Origin: Streptomyces sp. SCUT-3
GTDB taxonomy: Bacteria > Actinomycetota > Actinomycetes > Streptomycetales > Streptomycetaceae
Length of the DNA stretch: 64,000 bases
Direction of reading: 5' to 3'
Assembly (NCBI RefSeq): GCF_014083985.1
Contig: NZ_CP046907.1
Span: 62,001-126,000, forward strand
Below the pieces are notes generated by a model. That model did no database searches, was not told where the DNA came from, and saw only the letters and a program-made list of their open reading frames with translations. How positions within the stretch are numbered: position 1 is the first letter of the stretch; every line of letters begins with the position of its first letter. This document shows positions 18,570 through 27,956 of this stretch, in pieces. The position numbers were made by a program, and so were the translations under genes.

Positions 18570-19064
18570 GTGCCCGAGCTGAAGCTGCTGCATGCCGACC
18601 ACGCCCCGGCGGTCCTGGCCTTCGAGCTGGCGAACCGCACCTACTTCGCTGCCTCGGTCCCCGACCGCGGCGACGACTTCTTCGACCGGTTCACCGACCG
18701 GTACAACGCCTTGCTGGCCGAGCAGGAGGACGGCATCTGCGCCTTCTACGTGCTCGTCGCCGAGGACGGCTCGGTACTCGGCAGGTTCAACCTGTACGAC
18801 TTGGAGGACGGCACTGCGAGCCTCGGCTACCGGGTCGCGCAGCGGGTCGCCGGCCGCGGCGTGGCGACCGCGACCGTCGAGGAGCTTTGCCGGCTGGCGG
18901 CGGCGCGGCACGGGCTGCGCACACTACGGGCGGCCACCTCCCACGACAATGTTGCGTCCCGGAAGGTGCTGACCAAGGCCGGGTTCGGCCCGGTCGGCCC
19001 GGCCGCCCCGGCCGATCTCGACGGCCGGTCAGGCACCTGGTACCAGCGCGACCTTCAGCCGTAG
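18570..19064 (+). CDS. GNAT family N-acetyltransferase (RimJ/RimL-like)
   Basis: The 164-residue protein shows the acetyl-CoA motif in the order LGYRVAQRVAGRGVATATVEEL (residues ~90-111), then TLRAATSHDNVASRKVLTKAGF. This matches the RimJ/RimL-like acetyltransferases that modify protein N-termini or small amines, such as antibiotics or amino acid analogues. The start is a GTG with weak ribosome-site support. It lies in the accessory patch beside an IS701 remnant and may be acquired. The substrate is unknown. Confidence 0.88.
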   Translation: MPELKLLHADHAPAVLAFELANRTYFAASVPDRGDDFFDRFTDRYNALLAEQEDGICAFYVLVAEDGSVLGRFNLYDLEDGTASLGYRVAQRVAGRGVATATVEELCRLAAARHGLRTLRAATSHDNVASRKVLTKAGFGPVGPAAPADLDGRSGTWYQRDLQP

Positions 19065-19080
19065 CCCCTGCCCGCCGGCA

Positions 19081-19440
19081 GGAAGCGTTCGAGAGCCTGA
19101 TGGGCCGGGCGGACCGGGAACTCCCGGGGTGCCGTCCACCTCGTCCGTGCGGGTCTGCGCGGGCACGCGGCGGTGGACCGGGAGCGGTACGTCCCGTGCC
19201 TCGTGGACGTGCGATCCGCACCGCTGCCGGGCCGCGGGACCGGGCGAGGAGACCGCCTTCGCCACCGAGCCGGACCCGGCAGCCCGCATCATCGGCCGGT
19301 TTTTCGACGCCGGGCACCGCGTGGGCCGGGCCTCGGGCGACGAGGTCCACGGCGACAGCCCGAAGCTGCGAACCGCATTGGAAGAGCGCCGGGTCGGCCA
19401 CGTGCTCACCGTCGCCTGCTCACACGAAGTCACCACCGGC
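19081..19440 (+). pseudogene. IS701-family transposase fragment
   Basis: The translated string ETAFATEPDPAARIIGRFFD, AGHRVGRASGDEVHGDSPKL, RTALEERRVGHVLTVACSHEVTTG matches the centre of IS701-type DDE transposases common in Streptomyces, including the GDEV(Y/H)G region with the second catalytic acidic residue. Intact proteins are about 400 residues; only about 110 are left. Both ends are missing and the 3' side dissolves into unrelated sequence after about 19440. It is non-functional. Confidence 0.8.
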
Positions 19441-19573
19441 GCGAGGCTGTTCACGACACCGGTCGTCCGGCCCGTGCACGACGCGGCCCACCGGCCCGCC
19501 CGGCCCGCCCGGCGACGCCGCCACCGAGCCCGAGCTGGCCATCACCGACGGCAAGCCGCGAATCAGCCATAGG

Positions 19574-19601
19574 ACCACGATCCACGGCTGGAGTACCAGG
19601 T
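19574..19601 (-). repeat. Right copy of imperfect 28-bp inverted repeat
   Basis: The reverse complement reads ACCTGGTACTCCAGCCGTGG and onwards, matching 18465-18492. Translations of both contain PGTPAVD, so they may be two fragments of one mobile element's end. Confidence 0.5.
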
Positions 19602-19864
19602 CGTTTCTCCCAACTCTTGGGCGTGGAGGCACGAAGGGCTTCGCCGTGCTCGTACGATTTACGACGTGGCATTCATGAGCACCCCGCACTGCTGCTTCCT
19701 TTGATCGGAAGGCGCTGAGGGCGATGCCGGACGGCGTCGCCCTCCTCGGTGTGCCTGCTGCGTGAACCACGTCCCCACGCTGCCCGTTCCTTCCCGAGGC
19801 AGCGACGCTCTGAGCGCGCGTGCAGGCACGGCCCCTTCCCCTCACCCCTTGCCTGGAGTGCCTC

Positions 19865-20716
19865 GTGCCCGTGTCGCTTCCCCCTGCCCTTGATCTGTCC
19901 CTCGACCTGCTGCGTTGCCCGGCGTGCCGTACGCTCCGCCTGCACCCCGGCCGCGGCGCCCTGCGTTGCGCGGCGGGCCACGCCTTCGACATTGCCCGCC
20001 ATGGCTATGCCGGCCTGCTGACGGGCACCCGCGCCGCCAGCGGCGACGACGCGGCCATGGTCCGGGCCCGGGAGCGGTTCCTGTCCACCGGCGCCTACGC
20101 GCCCGTCCGCGAAGCCGGAGCCCGTCTGGCGGCCACCGCCGTGCCCGAGCAGGCCACGGTTGTGGACGCGGGATGCGGCACGGGCTACTACCTGGCCGGC
20201 GTGCTCGACCAACTGCCCGGCGCCCGTGGGCTGGGCCTGGACACATCGGTGCGCGCACTGCGCTCGGCAGCCCGCGCCCACGACCGGGCCGCCGCGGTGG
20301 CCTGGGACGTCTTCCGTCCCTTCCCGCTGGCCGACGGAGTGGCCGATGTCGTGCTGAACGTGTTCGCACCGCGCAACCCGGCCGAGTTCCACCGCGTACT
20401 GCGCCCGACCGGCCGACTGATCGTGGTCCGACCCACCGGTCGGCACCTGGCCGAGCTGCGCGGCCGGCTGCCTGCCATGGTCACGATCGACCCGGCCAAG
20501 GAGCAGCGCCTGCACCGGGCGCTGAACCCCTTCTTCGAGGCCGTCGTCACCGAACAGGTGGAGTACTCCGCGACCCTGGCCAGGCCGGATGCCCTGGACC
20601 TGGTGGCGATGACGCCGAGCGCCCGCCACGTAAACCGTTCAGACCTGAACGATGACAGCCTCCTGCCCGATCGGGTCACCGTCTCCGTGCTGGCCACCGC
20701 CTACCAACCCCGGTGA
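19865..20716 (+). CDS. 23S rRNA (guanine-N1) methyltransferase, RlmA/TlrB type
   Basis: The 283-residue protein has an N-terminal zinc finger (Cys18, Cys21, Cys35, His39 in LLRCPACRTLRL and LRCAAGHAFDIARHGY). An SAM-binding fold follows (TVVDAGCGTGYYLAGVLD). This order defines RlmA/TlrB enzymes, which methylate N1 of G745 or G748 in helix 35 of 23S rRNA; the TlrB (G748) branch adds to tylosin-type macrolide resistance. The GTG at 19865 was chosen for GGAG 6 nt upstream; a GTG at 19820 is also in frame. IS701 and IS5 remnants flank it, so acquisition is likely. Confidence 0.85.
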   Translation: MPVSLPPALDLSLDLLRCPACRTLRLHPGRGALRCAAGHAFDIARHGYAGLLTGTRAASGDDAAMVRARERFLSTGAYAPVREAGARLAATAVPEQATVVDAGCGTGYYLAGVLDQLPGARGLGLDTSVRALRSAARAHDRAAAVAWDVFRPFPLADGVADVVLNVFAPRNPAEFHRVLRPTGRLIVVRPTGRHLAELRGRLPAMVTIDPAKEQRLHRALNPFFEAVVTEQVEYSATLARPDALDLVAMTPSARHVNRSDLNDDSLLPDRVTVSVLATAYQPR

Positions 20717-20802
20717 CCACGAGCAGGCGCATGCGCCTGCTGACCGACGGGCAATGAGCACGCCCGGAGCCCTGCCTTCCCCCCCGGCGCGGGGAAGGCA
20801 GG

Positions 20803-21200
20803 GCGCCCGTTCGCCGACCACCGTCACATCGTCGAAGGGCTCACCCACCGGTACCGCACCGGCATCCCCTGGAGAGATCCGCCCCGCGAAGCATTCGAGC
20901 CCTGCCGGACGGTACGGAAGCGCCCTGCAGGTGGGCGGCTGACGGCACCTGGGACACGGCGCTCGCCCAACTGACCGCCCAGGCAGGCTCGATCAACGGG
21001 CTCGACTGGACGGTTCCGGTCGACTCGACGATCAACCGGGCTCACCGACACGCCTCGAACACGGCCCGGCCGGAGAAGGACACCAGCGGCGTCACCTGCC
21101 GCAGCAAGAGCGAAGCTCCTGCCACCGAAGGCGAGCCGGCCGGTCACGCCACAGGCCGACCCCGGCGAATTTCAGGGCAGGGCGCGCTGTTGGGGCTTCA
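20803..21200 (+). pseudogene. IS5-family transposase fragment, frameshifted
   Basis: Translation in two frames gives RPFADHRHIVEGLTHRYRTG with IPWRDPPR, then DGTWDTALAQLTAQAGSING with LDWTVPVDSTINRAHRHASN. These match the N-terminal and first-catalytic-Asp regions of IS5-type transposases (PWRDLP; SVDSTxxRAHQH). The two parts are in different frames near 20930, and the C-terminal DDE portion is absent. It is a dead remnant immediately downstream of the rRNA methyltransferase gene. Confidence 0.75.
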
Positions 21201-21367
21201 GTCGAGCCGGTTCGCTTCACTCGGTCATCCAACCCGACGTCACCGGACGACATCAACGCCACCGGACGGCCGCGGACGGATCCTGCTTCTCTTCCTCGTC
21301 CGCGGCCGCACAGTGGAGGGCTCTCGGCCGGGCCCCGCCGCCTTCGGGCCGTCGCGCACGGCCCGTG

Positions 21368-22672
21368 TCAGGCTGTGGCGGGCTCCGGTTCCTCCTTCGT
21401 AGCCGGCGGGTGCAGGCGCCCGGTGCGGTGGAGGCCGTACAGTGCGGACGCGCACACCAGGCCCAGCGCGAGGAGCGCGAGCCACGGCAGCGCGGGCAGG
21501 CCCGCGGTCCGGGCGGCGTCCAGGGCCGCCCCGGTGAGGAGGTTGCCGACGGTGATGCCGATGCCGCAGACGGTGTTGTACAGCCCGTAGTGGGTGGCGA
21601 CGAGACGGTCGCCGGAGAGCCTGACGACGGTGTCCATCTCGAACGGGTAGGCGATCATCGTTCCGGCCGCCAGCAGGAGGGCGGCGAGCACGGGCGGAAC
21701 GGCCGCGAGCAGCCACCGTGCCGCTCCCCCGTCCGGCACGGGCACCGCGGTGGCGAGCAGCAGGGGCACGAACGCCGTACCCATCGTGAGCAGCCCGAGG
21801 GCGAGCGCGCGGCCCGGTTCCGTACGGGCCCTGCACCAGGCGGTCACCCTGGTCTGGAGGAGGATCGTGCTCAGGCCGGACACCGCGAAGAGCAAAGCCA
21901 CCGCGCCCGTGCCGAAGGGGCCCTCGCCGCCCAGGCGCCGCACTTCCAGCGGAAGGGCGAGGTAGATCTGGAAGGTCATCACGTAGGAGCCGGTCATGGC
22001 CGCCGAGAACAGCAGGAACGGCCGGTTGGCCAGGATGCCGCGCCACTGCGCCAGGACGCCCGGCCGTCCTTCGTCCCTCCCCTCCTTCGCCCCGTCCGCC
22101 CGGCGGGCGGGCAGGGCGCGGATCTGCACGGCGCTCAGCAGCGCGAAGATCCCGGCCGCCACCAGGCAGGTGACGCGGAAGTCGATACCGGTCAGCGCCA
22201 TGCCCACCAGCGGCCCCAGCAGGATTCCCGCCTGGTAGAAGACGTTGAACAGCGCGAACGCCTCGACCCGCCGCTCCCCGGAGTCCGCGGCGAGGTACGC
22301 CCTGACGGCCGGGTTGAACAGGGCCCCGGCCAGACCGGTGGCCGCGGAGGCGGCCAGCAGGGCGGGCAGCGAGTCCACGAGCCCGAGCGCGGCGAACCCG
22401 GCGGTGCGCAGCAGGCACCCGGCGACGATCATCGGTTTGCAGCCGAGCCGGTCGGCCAGGGTGCCGCCGACCAGGAACATCCCCTGCTGGCTGAAGTTCC
22501 GCACGCCCAGCACGAGGCCGACGGTCCACCCGGCCATTCCCAGCGTGCCCGACAGGTGCGCGGCCAGGTACGGCATCAGCATGTAGAAGCCGAGGTTGAT
22601 CGTGAACTGGTTCACCATCAGGAGCTGGACGCTGTGTTCGTAGGAGCGCACCTGCGCGAGGATCCCCCTCAC
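21368..22672 (-). CDS. MFS transporter coupled to a cysteine-synthase-like gene
   Basis: The 434-residue protein has about 12 membrane segments, starting [20 protein letters not shown], with the MFS loop motif [13 protein letters not shown] and a charged central loop ([14 protein letters not shown]). The GTG start at 22672 overlaps the stop of the upstream PLP enzyme (GTGA), so both are made from one message. A dedicated exporter for the amino acid made by the PLP enzyme is a reasonable inference. Confidence 0.88.
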   Translation of the reverse strand: MRGILAQVRSYEHSVQLLMVNQFTINLGFYMLMPYLAAHLSGTLGMAGWTVGLVLGVRNFSQQGMFLVGGTLADRLGCKPMIVAGCLLRTAGFAALGLVDSLPALLAASAATGLAGALFNPAVRAYLAADSGERRVEAFALFNVFYQAGILLGPLVGMALTGIDFRVTCLVAAGIFALLSAVQIRALPARRADGAKEGRDEGRPGVLAQWRGILANRPFLLFSAAMTGSYVMTFQIYLALPLEVRRLGGEGPFGTGAVALLFAVSGLSTILLQTRVTAWCRARTEPGRALALGLLTMGTAFVPLLLATAVPVPDGGAARWLLAAVPPVLAALLLAAGTMIAYPFEMDTVVRLSGDRLVATHYGLYNTVCGIGITVGNLLTGAALDAARTAGLPALPWLALLALGLVCASALYGLHRTGRLHPPATKEEPEPATA

Positions 22673-23871
22673 CGGTCCCCCTCCGCCCCGGCCCGGGCCG
22701 GGGTCCCGGCCGCTCCCGGCCGTTCCGCGGCGCGGGCCTGTTGCCGCGCGCCGGACGGCGCGAGCGGGTCGACCACGGTGGTGCACCGCGTCCAGCGGGT
22801 GACCTCCTTCTCGTCCGGGCGGCCGATCTCGTCGGGTTCGTCGGCCGGCGGCGGGGCGAGCAGCCCGTGGGCGGCGCAGTAGTCGTCGTCGTAGACCGTG
22901 CCGAGGTAGCGCTGCGGACCGTCGGGGAAGACCGCCACGATCCGGGTGTCCGCGGGCAGGGTGCGGGCCAGCCATCCGGCGACCAGGGCGACCGCGCCCA
23001 CGCTCCACCCGCCGGTGGCGTAGTGGGATGCTGCGAGTCGGCGGCAGGTCAGCACGGCCTCGGCGGGTGCCACCCAGTGCACCTCGTCGAACCGGTCGTA
23101 GGCGACGTTGCGGGGGTGGATGCTCGACCCGAGGCCGCGCATCAGGCGGGTCCGGGCGGGCTGGCCGAAGATCGTCGAGCCGACGGTGTCGACCCCGACG
23201 AGCTTCAGCCCGGGGTAGAGCGTCCGAAGGACGCGGGAGACGCCGGCGGAGTGCCCCCCGGTGCCGACGCTGCACACCAGCACGTCGATGTGGCCCAGGC
23301 CGGAGGCCAGTTCCAGTGCGAGCGGGGTGTAGGCGGCGGTGTTGTCGGGGTTGTTGTACTGGTCCGGGCACCAGGAGCCGGGGTGCCTCTCCGTCAGCTG
23401 CGCCACGCGGTCGCGGCGGGCCTGCTGCCAGCCGCCGGCCGGGTGCGGCTCGGGGACCACGTCGACCCGGGCCCCGTACGCGGCCAGTAACCGGGTCATG
23501 GACCGCTCCATACCGGGGTCGGTGACCAGGGTGACCGGGTGGCCGTGGACCATTCCGGCGAGGGCGAGGCCCAGGCCGAGGGTGCCGCTGGTGGACTCGA
23601 TGATCCTGGCGCCGGGGCGCAGGTCCCCGCGGGCGCGGGCCCGCTCCACCATGTGCAGTCCGGCGCGGTCCTTGATCCCGCCGGGGTTGAATCCTTCCAG
23701 CTTCGCCCAGAATCCGCGGCCGGAGGGGGTGAGGGGTTCGGAGATCCGCAGGAGCGGGGTGTTGCCGACCAGGCCCGCCGGACCGGACGCGTCCTGAGCG
23801 GGCCCGGCGGGAGGGCCTTGGCGGTGCGGGCGTGCGGGCGAGGGGGGTGTGGGGGTGGTGGAGTGCATCAT
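22669..23871 (-). CDS. PLP-dependent cysteine synthase family protein
   Basis: The 400-residue fold-type II PLP enzyme has the Schiff-base lysine in [11 protein letters not shown] (Lys68), the asparagine-loop equivalent [11 protein letters not shown], and the phosphate-binding loop [11 protein letters not shown]. It resembles O-acetylserine sulfhydrylase and SbnA-like enzymes that make cysteine or modified amino acids. The C-terminal ~60 residues (after [11 protein letters not shown]) are an extra acidic then Pro/Ala-rich extension. The start is one of two adjacent ATGs (23871/23868) with a weak ribosome site. Coupling to an MFS gene suggests a secreted amino acid rather than housekeeping cysteine synthesis. 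Confidence 0.85.
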   Translation of the reverse strand: MMHSTTPTPPSPARPHRQGPPAGPAQDASGPAGLVGNTPLLRISEPLTPSGRGFWAKLEGFNPGGIKDRAGLHMVERARARGDLRPGARIIESTSGTLGLGLALAGMVHGHPVTLVTDPGMERSMTRLLAAYGARVDVVPEPHPAGGWQQARRDRVAQLTERHPGSWCPDQYNNPDNTAAYTPLALELASGLGHIDVLVCSVGTGGHSAGVSRVLRTLYPGLKLVGVDTVGSTIFGQPARTRLMRGLGSSIHPRNVAYDRFDEVHWVAPAEAVLTCRRLAASHYATGGWSVGAVALVAGWLARTLPADTRIVAVFPDGPQRYLGTVYDDDYCAAHGLLAPPPADEPDEIGRPDEKEVTRWTRCTTVVDPLAPSGARQQARAAERPGAAGTPARAGAEGDR

Positions 23872-24271
23872 GTCGCTCTCGGTCGCTGTACGGGGTGCGG
23901 GGTGTGGTGCGCGGGGTACGGCGCGCGGGGTGCGGGGTGCGTCGGCTCGCGCCGCGGCGACCGGGATCCGCGGTCGCGCCGGCGGGGCCCGCGTCCGCCT
24001 GCGGCGGAGGTGGACGGGCACGTCCCTGCCCGTCCTCTGCGCCTTCGGGCCCTCCTCCGGGCGCACACGCGCGCCCTGGTCCGCCGGCGCCCTCCCGGAC
24101 GCGGTGGCGGGCGGGGCCGAGGGGACCGGCTTTCAGGCTCGGAGATCTCGGGCCCGTGCCCGCCCGGCGGCGCCGAGCGGCCGTCGGGCAACCGGACGGG
24201 CGCGGGCAACCGGACGGGCGCGGGCAGGCAGGGCCGTGCCCGGGGCCGGAGGGCCGGGGGCTGCGTCGGGC
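23872..24271. other. Intergenic region with low-complexity G-rich repeats
   Basis: No gene seen. It holds short G/T-rich repeats (GCGGGGTGCGGGGTGT-like, 23890-23945) and two direct copies of GGGCAACCGGACGGGCGC around 24185-24225. It lies upstream of the PLP enzyme and downstream of the DUF6153-like gene. Confidence 0.5.
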
Positions 24272-24757
24272 CTAGACCTGAAGGACTGTCGAGTCTCTCG
24301 GTGGCGCGGGGTCAGCAGGGGCGTCGGCCGGAGGCCGGAGCGTGCGGGCCCGGTCGGGCGGGGGCGCGACGAACTGAAGGGGCGTCGGGCGGGGGACGGG
24401 GAGGTCGGCGCTCTGCTGGGGCTTGTCGGACAGGCAGTTCTGCGCCGCGTGGCCCGCCTCGCCGTCGTGGTGGCGCGGCGGGCCGGTCCGGTGCCGGCCG
24501 TCGGGGTGCGCGGCGTCCGCGTCGTGCACCGTGGTGTCCGCCGTGTCGTGTGCCGCGGTGTCCGCGTGAGCGGAGGCGGTGGCCGTTGCGGCCGTTGCGG
24601 CTGCGCCGGCGGCCACGTGGGTCGCGACGCTCTCGCCGCTCAGGCTGTGCGCGTACAGCAGTCCCAGCAGCAGCGTTCCCCACCACAGCAGGCGCAGTGG
24701 CCCTGCTGTCCCCGGGCGGGGGCGCAGCAGGCGGGGAGCCCGCCGGACCGTGATCAT
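24272..24757 (-). CDS. DUF6153-like small membrane protein
   Basis: The 161-residue protein has one membrane segment near residues 22-40 (LRLLWWGTLLLGLLYAHSL) followed by a long His-, Asp-, Ala- and Thr-rich outer region and a Pro-rich tail ending RDSTVLQV. The layout and a lone Cys after a His-rich stretch (HAAQNCLSD) match actinobacterial DUF6153 proteins, whose role is unknown. His-rich segments could bind metal, but there is no proof. The start is the ATG at 24757. Confidence 0.6.
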   Translation of the reverse strand: MITVRRAPRLLRPRPGTAGPLRLLWWGTLLLGLLYAHSLSGESVATHVAAGAAATAATATASAHADTAAHDTADTTVHDADAAHPDGRHRTGPPRHHDGEAGHAAQNCLSDKPQQSADLPVPRPTPLQFVAPPPDRARTLRPPADAPADPAPPRDSTVLQV

Positions 24758-24801
24758 GCCGTGATCGTAACGTCCCTTTCCTCCCGTCACACGCGGATCA
24801 C

Positions 24802-24825
24802 CCGAACAGTGAGTGAACTGTTCGG
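24802..24825. promoter_or_regulatory. Perfect inverted repeat upstream of the DUF6153-like gene
   Basis: CCGAACAGT - 6 nt - ACTGTTCGG: perfect 9-nt arms, 24 bp in all, 45 bp upstream of the start at 24757. It looks like a dimeric regulator's operator. No regulator gene is adjacent. Confidence 0.5.
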
Positions 24826-25379
24826 TGCGGAAAGTCACCGAATCCCTCCGCAGTCCGGGCGACGGCAGGTGAGGGTTCCGTCACCCACCGCCGCTGCGCC
24901 CCGGGGGCTTCCCGCCCTTCCGGCCGGTGCCGGAAGGATTTTCCCCGCGAGTTCCCGGGGCCGGCCGCCGACCCCCGCGGCAGGGCCGGCCGTGGAATCG
25001 GCGCAGGAACTTCCCTGCTGAGCAGGCGGGTTGTGTTGCGGGTGGTCGAACTGCCGGGCGGGGAGGCGGTCCTGTCGCATAGCATGGCCCGCCGCACGGG
25101 CCCCACCGTTCTCCCCCGGCCCTCAACGGCCGGGTGCCGCTTCGACCGCGCGCCGAAGGCGCCTGCGGACCGGGCCCTGCCCCCCGGAACGGACGGCGGC
25201 CGTCGAGGCGGCGCGGCCGCCCGTCCCCGCCTCGACGTGGTCCCGGCCCCTCGACGTGATCCCGTCGCCCTTCGACATGCTGGAGTTTCCTTTTGTCCTC
25301 CTTGCCCTCCTTGCCCTCCTCGTCCTCCGACCGAGGCACGTCACCGCGGCCGGTCGGCCGCGGAAGGCCGGGGTGCGGG
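24826..25379. other. Intergenic region with short direct repeats
   Basis: No credible gene. A CTCGACGTG-type motif occurs three times around 25230-25282. A pyrimidine-rich tract of repeated CCTTGCCCTCCTTGCCCTCC lies at about 25294-25330. Confidence 0.45.
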
Positions 25380-25571
25380 GTGAGGGCGGCTTCCCCGTCC
25401 TCGGCTGCCGTGCTGGCGGCGCTGCTGGACCGGTCGCTGGTGCAGATCGCGGACGCCTCCGCGGACGCCCGGGGCTTCGACCGGGAGACCGTCCGCGCCG
25501 TGGCGGACGTGTGGGACAACAACACCTTCCCCCTGTTCGGCGCATTGTCCACGGGCGGGACTGCGGCCTGA
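25380..25571 (+). CDS. Small hypothetical protein
   Basis: A 63-codon frame starts with GTG and encodes AAVLAALLDRSLVQIADASA, then RGFDRETVRAVADVWDNNTF. Nearly all codons end in G or C with amphipathic helix spacing, so it looks coding. No family recognised and the ribosome site is weak. It could be a small helical protein or the tail of a decayed larger gene. It converges on the SpoIIE phosphatase gene 27 bp away. Confidence 0.4.
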   Translation: MRAASPSSAAVLAALLDRSLVQIADASADARGFDRETVRAVADVWDNNTFPLFGALSTGGTAA

Positions 25572-25597
25572 GCCGGTACGGCCCGGGCCGGCCGGCG

Positions 25598-27790
25598 TCA
25601 GGCGGCGGTGATGACGAGGGCGGCGCGGTCGTCGTCGTTGGCCTCGCTGCCCTCGGTGAAGGCGCCGAGGGCGCGGGTGACGGCGTCCAGGGCCGCCCGG
25701 GCGGTGGTGGGCCGGGGCTCGCACGCGGCGAGGGCCGCGGCCAGCCCCCGCTCGTCGAAGAGCACGCCTGCGGCGGAGCGGGCCTCGGTGATGCCGTCGG
25801 TGACCGTAACGAGGCTGTCGCCCGGGCGGAGGACGACGCGTCCGGGGCGCAGCACGGGGTCGGGCGTGACGCCCAGGAGCATCCCGGGGACGTCCAGGAT
25901 CTCGGTGGTGCCGTCCGCGCGGTGGCGCAGGGGCGGTGTGTGGCCGGCGCGGACGAAGTCGGCGGTGAGCAGACCACCGGTGCGCGCGAGTTCGCCGTAG
26001 ACGAGGGTGACGAAACCGGTGCCCTGGTGGGGGGAGCGTTCCAGCAGGGCGGCGTTGACCGCCCGGGCGACGGCGACGGGATCGTTCAGGAGGCGGGCGG
26101 CGGCGCGGGCGGTGTGGCGGACCAGGCCGGTGGTGGTGGCCGCCAGGGCTCCGCGTCCGCAGACGTCTCCGACCATGAACGCCCAGCGGTCGTCGCCGCG
26201 TTCGAACACGTCGTAGAAGTCGCCGCCGATCTCCAGTCCCTCGCCGGCCGGCTCGTAGAAGGCGGCGAGGGTGGCGCCGGGGAGGGACGGCAGTTCGGGC
26301 AGGAGCAGGCCCGCCTGCAGGTCCCGGGCGAGCCGTACGCGCTGCGCGTACTGGCGGGCGTTGCGGGCGCTGGCGGCGGCTCGGCGGGCGAGTTCCTCGG
26401 CCAGGGCGACGGTGCGGCCGTCGGCGGGGCGCCCGGCGGTGGCCAGGAGGGTGAGGGTGCCCAGGATGCGGCCGCGGTCGGTGAGCGGGACGCACAGGTA
26501 GCCGGTGACGCCGAGCTCCTCCCACGGGCCGGGGCCGGCGGGGGCGCGGCGGCCGATCTCGGTGGTGCCGGAGGCCAGGACGCGGGCCACCGCGCCGTCG
26601 GCGTCCCCGGCCGGGGAGCGGGACGCCAGGAGGTCCTCCTGCGCGCGGGTGGGCGCCGCGGCGGCGACCCGGCGGACCCGTCCGGCCTGCAGCACGTCGA
26701 CCGTGCACAGCGGGGCGAGCGCGGGGACCGCCAGCCGGGCGAGGCGCTGCAGGGTCTCGTCCACGTCGAGGTCGCGGGCCAGGACGGTGCTGGCCTCCAG
26801 GATGAAGGCGAGGTCCTGGCGGGCGGCCCGTTCCTTGGCCTCGGCCGCCGCGCGTGCCCGCTCGGCGCGGTGGCGTTCGACGGCCAGGGCCGCGGTGCGG
26901 GCGAAGACCGCGCTGAGCGCGAGGTCTTCCTCCTGGGGTGCGCGCGGGGCGCGGTGGTACATGGCGAAGGTGCCCAGGAGTTCGCCGTCCGCGGTCAGTA
27001 TCGGCGTGGACCAGCAGGCGGCCAGGCCCGCCGCTTCCGCCAGGTTCCGGAAGTCCCGCCAGCGCGGGTCGGTGCGGATGTCGGTGACGACGACCGGTTC
27101 GCGCCGGTGGGCGGCGGCCCCGCACGAGCCGACGTCCTCGCCGACGGCGACGCCGTCGATGCCGCGGTTGTAGAAGTCCGGAAGGCTCGGGGCCACTCCG
27201 TGCCGCAGGTGGCGCCCGTCGGGGTCGGCCAGCAGGACCGAGACGATCACCCCCGGCGAGAGTTCCTCGATCGTGCGGGCCATGCCCTCCAGCACCTGCT
27301 CCAGGGGCTGGTCGCGGGCGATCTGCTCCAGCAGGGCGCGCTGCTCGGCGGCCAGCCGCTGGGAGCGCTTGACCTGCGTGGTCTCCACCCCGAGGACGGT
27401 GATGCCGACGACGTTGCCCGCCTCGTCGCGGCGGGGGTCGTAGGTGAAGTCGAAGAACGCCTCGCGGGCCGCCCCGTCGGCGCCCAGCACGACCCGGGCG
27501 TCCCCGGCGGTGTGCGGGCGGCCGGTGCGGTACACGGTGTCCATCAGGTCGATGAAGCCCTGGGCGGCCAGTTCCGGCATCAGTTCGCCGATCGGCCGCC
27601 CCGTCCGGCCGCCGTCGACGCCGACGGCCCTGAGGAACGCGGGGTTGGCCGTCTCCAGTACGTGCGCCGGCCCGGTCAGCAGGGCGAACACCGCGGTGGA
27701 GCGGCCGAACAGGGCCCGCAGGTCGTCCCCGCGCCAGCGTCCCCCGGCCGCCCCCGCGGGCAGCATCGGCGACTCCTGTGGTGCCGTCAT
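25598..27790 (-). CDS. PAS-GAF-GAF SpoIIE-type protein phosphatase
   Basis: The 730-residue protein has a PAS fold (~25-145, LFGRSTAVFALLTG), a GAF domain (~160-325, VGEDVGSCGAAAHRREPVVV), a second GAF (~340-500), and a C-terminal PP2C/SpoIIE phosphatase (~510-730). The phosphatase metal-binding acidic residues are in EIGGDFYDVF, VGDVCGRG and VTDGITEAR. Such proteins dephosphorylate anti-anti-sigma factors and so control stress sigma factors. It is soluble and appears to sense an unknown ligand. The STAS protein at 61.2 kb is one possible target, not linked by position. Confidence 0.95.
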   Translation of the reverse strand: MTAPQESPMLPAGAAGGRWRGDDLRALFGRSTAVFALLTGPAHVLETANPAFLRAVGVDGGRTGRPIGELMPELAAQGFIDLMDTVYRTGRPHTAGDARVVLGADGAAREAFFDFTYDPRRDEAGNVVGITVLGVETTQVKRSQRLAAEQRALLEQIARDQPLEQVLEGMARTIEELSPGVIVSVLLADPDGRHLRHGVAPSLPDFYNRGIDGVAVGEDVGSCGAAAHRREPVVVTDIRTDPRWRDFRNLAEAAGLAACWSTPILTADGELLGTFAMYHRAPRAPQEEDLALSAVFARTAALAVERHRAERARAAAEAKERAARQDLAFILEASTVLARDLDVDETLQRLARLAVPALAPLCTVDVLQAGRVRRVAAAAPTRAQEDLLASRSPAGDADGAVARVLASGTTEIGRRAPAGPGPWEELGVTGYLCVPLTDRGRILGTLTLLATAGRPADGRTVALAEELARRAAASARNARQYAQRVRLARDLQAGLLLPELPSLPGATLAAFYEPAGEGLEIGGDFYDVFERGDDRWAFMVGDVCGRGALAATTTGLVRHTARAAARLLNDPVAVARAVNAALLERSPHQGTGFVTLVYGELARTGGLLTADFVRAGHTPPLRHRADGTTEILDVPGMLLGVTPDPVLRPGRVVLRPGDSLVTVTDGITEARSAAGVLFDERGLAAALAACEPRPTTARAALDAVTRALGAFTEGSEANDDDRAALVITAA

Positions 27791-27956
27791 CCTTCAGCCG
27801 CCTCTCTGGCCCCGCGCGTCGTCCGCCGGGTCGGGGACGACTCCCACGCTGCCACAGCCTTCCCCGGTTCCGGAAAGGGAGACCTCGGCGGGACGGGCCC
27901 GGCGGGAACGGCGGTCCGGCGGGTCCGGGGGGAACGGCGGCTGCGACCGGGGGCTC

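Noticed and set aside
24802-24825. LexA/SOS box
   Set aside because: GAAC and GTTC arms are 16 bp apart, not the 4-bp spacing of actinobacterial LexA boxes.
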